Source: Cytophagales bacterium
Lineage (GTDB): Bacteria > Bacteroidota > Bacteroidia > Cytophagales > Spirosomataceae
Assembly (NCBI GenBank): GCA_028868395.1
Contig: JAGWUO010000064.1
Location: forward strand, 1-6,934
Direction of reading: 5' to 3'
DNA: 6,934 nt
Shown here: positions 6,166 through 6,934 of the stretch, in pieces
How the letters are laid out: every line of letters starts with the position of its first letter
How positions within the stretch are numbered: the stretch's first letter is position 1
The notes under the pieces: model-generated
The model's database searches: none
What the model was told of the DNA's origin: nothing
Seen by the model: the letters and a program-made list of their open reading frames with translations, nothing else
Translations under genes and position numbers: made by a program

Positions 6166-6173
6166 CAAAATTA
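6166..6173 (-). promoter_or_regulatory. Candidate -7 box of the barrel-lptC operon
   Basis: On the minus strand TAATTTTG matches TAnnTTTG exactly. No convincing -33 box is seen at the expected distance (about 6193-6200), only a T-rich stretch inside the start of the channel gene. If used, it gives a leader of about 85 nt before 6075. It lies four bases from the oppositely oriented box at 6154-6161. Confidence 0.4.
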
Positions 6174-6182
6174 ATAAAGTAA

Positions 6183-6934
6183 ATGATGGAGGAATTAAAA
6201 AACGGAATCTATTTAGATAATTCAGCATGGGATTTACTCCTTTTCGGAGGGATTATTTTAATCAGTTTTATCTTAAGACGTTTTTTCTCTAATTCCTTTT
6301 CAAAGATAGTATACCGCTTTCTGCCAGATGAATCTATTTCGATTCAAGATTGCGTGCAACTCATTCGCAAACCATTTGAATTACTGATCTTTTGGATCTT
6401 CTTGTATTTTGCGGTCCAAAACCTCCACGTCCCGTCTGCCTGGAATATTGAACCAATTGAGAATTTTGGCTTACTTTACCTCATTGAAAAAGCCTTCGAA
6501 TCAGCGGTAATTTTCACCGTCACCTGGGTCATCGTTCGCCTAATGAAAGTCATTATTCTGGTCGCACAAGAAAAGTGGAATGGCGCAGATCAAAAATCGA
6601 AACAACAATTCATTCCCTTCCTGAACGATTTGTCCATGGTCTTTATTATCACGGCCGCTGGATTTGTTTTCCTGGGTCGCGTTTTCGAGGTGGATGTGGT
6701 TGCCCTAATTACTGGTTTAGGAATTGGAGGTTTGGCCCTAGCCTTAGCCGCTCGTGAAACATTGGAAAACCTATTTGCTTCCTTCACCATTTTCCTTGAC
6801 CTCCCATTTGTCGTAGGTGATAATATCCAAATAGGATCTATCAGCGGGGATATAGAAAAAATTGGATTTAGAAGCACCCGAATCCGCGGAGCAGATGGCA
6901 ATTTAATTTTAGTCCCTAATCGCCTGTTAACATC
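6183..6934 (+). CDS. Mechanosensitive ion channel of the MscS family (3' end outside the window)
   Basis: MscS channels sit in the inner membrane and open under membrane tension to release solutes during osmotic downshock. The visible 250 codons read without a stop to the window edge. Hydrophobic segments lie at about 17-31, 66-80, 97-127 and 150-167. The pore helix follows, with the Gly/Ala pattern ITGLGIGGLALALAARE (176-192), corresponding to TM3 of E. coli MscS. The start of the beta-domain follows with LPFVVGDNIQIG (207-218), a GDIEKIGFRSTRIR stretch (222-235) and DGNLILVPN (238-246). The extra N-terminal helices make it longer than E. coli MscS at this point. The start could be either ATG of the pair at 6183 or 6186; no Shine-Dalgarno site precedes them. 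It is divergent from the barrel gene. The C-terminal vestibule domain is not visible, so total length is unknown. Confidence 0.92.
   Translation, partial: MMEELKNGIYLDNSAWDLLLFGGIILISFILRRFFSNSFSKIVYRFLPDESISIQDCVQLIRKPFELLIFWIFLYFAVQNLHVPSAWNIEPIENFGLLYLIEKAFESAVIFTVTWVIVRLMKVIILVAQEKWNGADQKSKQQFIPFLNDLSMVFIITAAGFVFLGRVFEVDVVALITGLGIGGLALALAARETLENLFASFTIFLDLPFVVGDNIQIGSISGDIEKIGFRSTRIRGADGNLILVPNRLLT

Noticed and set aside
6076..6228. 51-residue N-terminal extension of the barrel protein from an ATG at 6228
   Set aside because: It would overlap the start of the divergent MscS-like gene and bury the signal peptide; the ATG at 6075 has both the signal peptide and a Shine-Dalgarno site.

Overview
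The window looks like a chromosomal stretch from a member of the Bacteroidota, probably of the Cytophagales/Spirosomaceae type. Four things point there. The promoter boxes fit the Bacteroidetes -33/-7 consensus (TTTG and TAnnTTTG). Starts are A-rich and mostly lack Shine-Dalgarno sites. Several small lipoproteins carry relaxed lipoboxes. The gene families themselves (lipoprotein LptC, an OMPP1-like barrel, SCO plus a lipoprotein cytochrome c) are typical of that phylum. No mobile element, CRISPR array, tRNA or rRNA is visible, and all genes look intact except the one cut by the right edge.

Layout. Positions 1-83 hold two stem-loops beyond the end of sucD. sucD (84-962, minus) encodes the alpha subunit of succinyl-CoA synthetase and is monocistronic here, with its own promoter and terminator. 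A 143-bp divergent intergenic region (963-1105) holds the sucD promoter and a perfect 7-bp dyad. A tightly packed plus-strand operon follows: recN (1106-2767), a small lipoprotein of unknown function (2764-3144, ATGA overlap) and a SCO-family copper/thiol protein (3119-3733, 26-bp overlap). A 23-bp perfect hairpin that includes the last SCO codons closes it. After a 111-bp spacer with a second, imperfect dyad comes a lipoprotein c-type cytochrome (3845-4219, plus). Its stop overlaps that of the convergent lptC (4216-4758, minus). lptC lies 9 bp downstream of an outer-membrane beta-barrel gene (4768-6075, minus). The 107-bp divergent region 6076-6182 carries two facing TAnnTTTG boxes. The last gene is an MscS-type mechanosensitive channel (6183 to the right edge, plus, truncated by the window).

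How the genes relate. Three themes are mixed. One is central metabolism and respiration: sucD in the TCA cycle, SCO for CuA-site assembly of cytochrome oxidase, and a small cytochrome c as electron carrier. The second is genome maintenance (recN). The third is the cell envelope: LptC for LPS transport, the barrel protein, and MscS for osmotic protection. The least understood item is the Met/His-containing lipoprotein between recN and the SCO gene. Its translational coupling to the SCO gene suggests, but does not show, a role in copper handling or oxidase assembly. The window is mostly ordinary housekeeping DNA. The most notable structural signals are the palindromic gene-end hairpins and the two divergent promoter regions.
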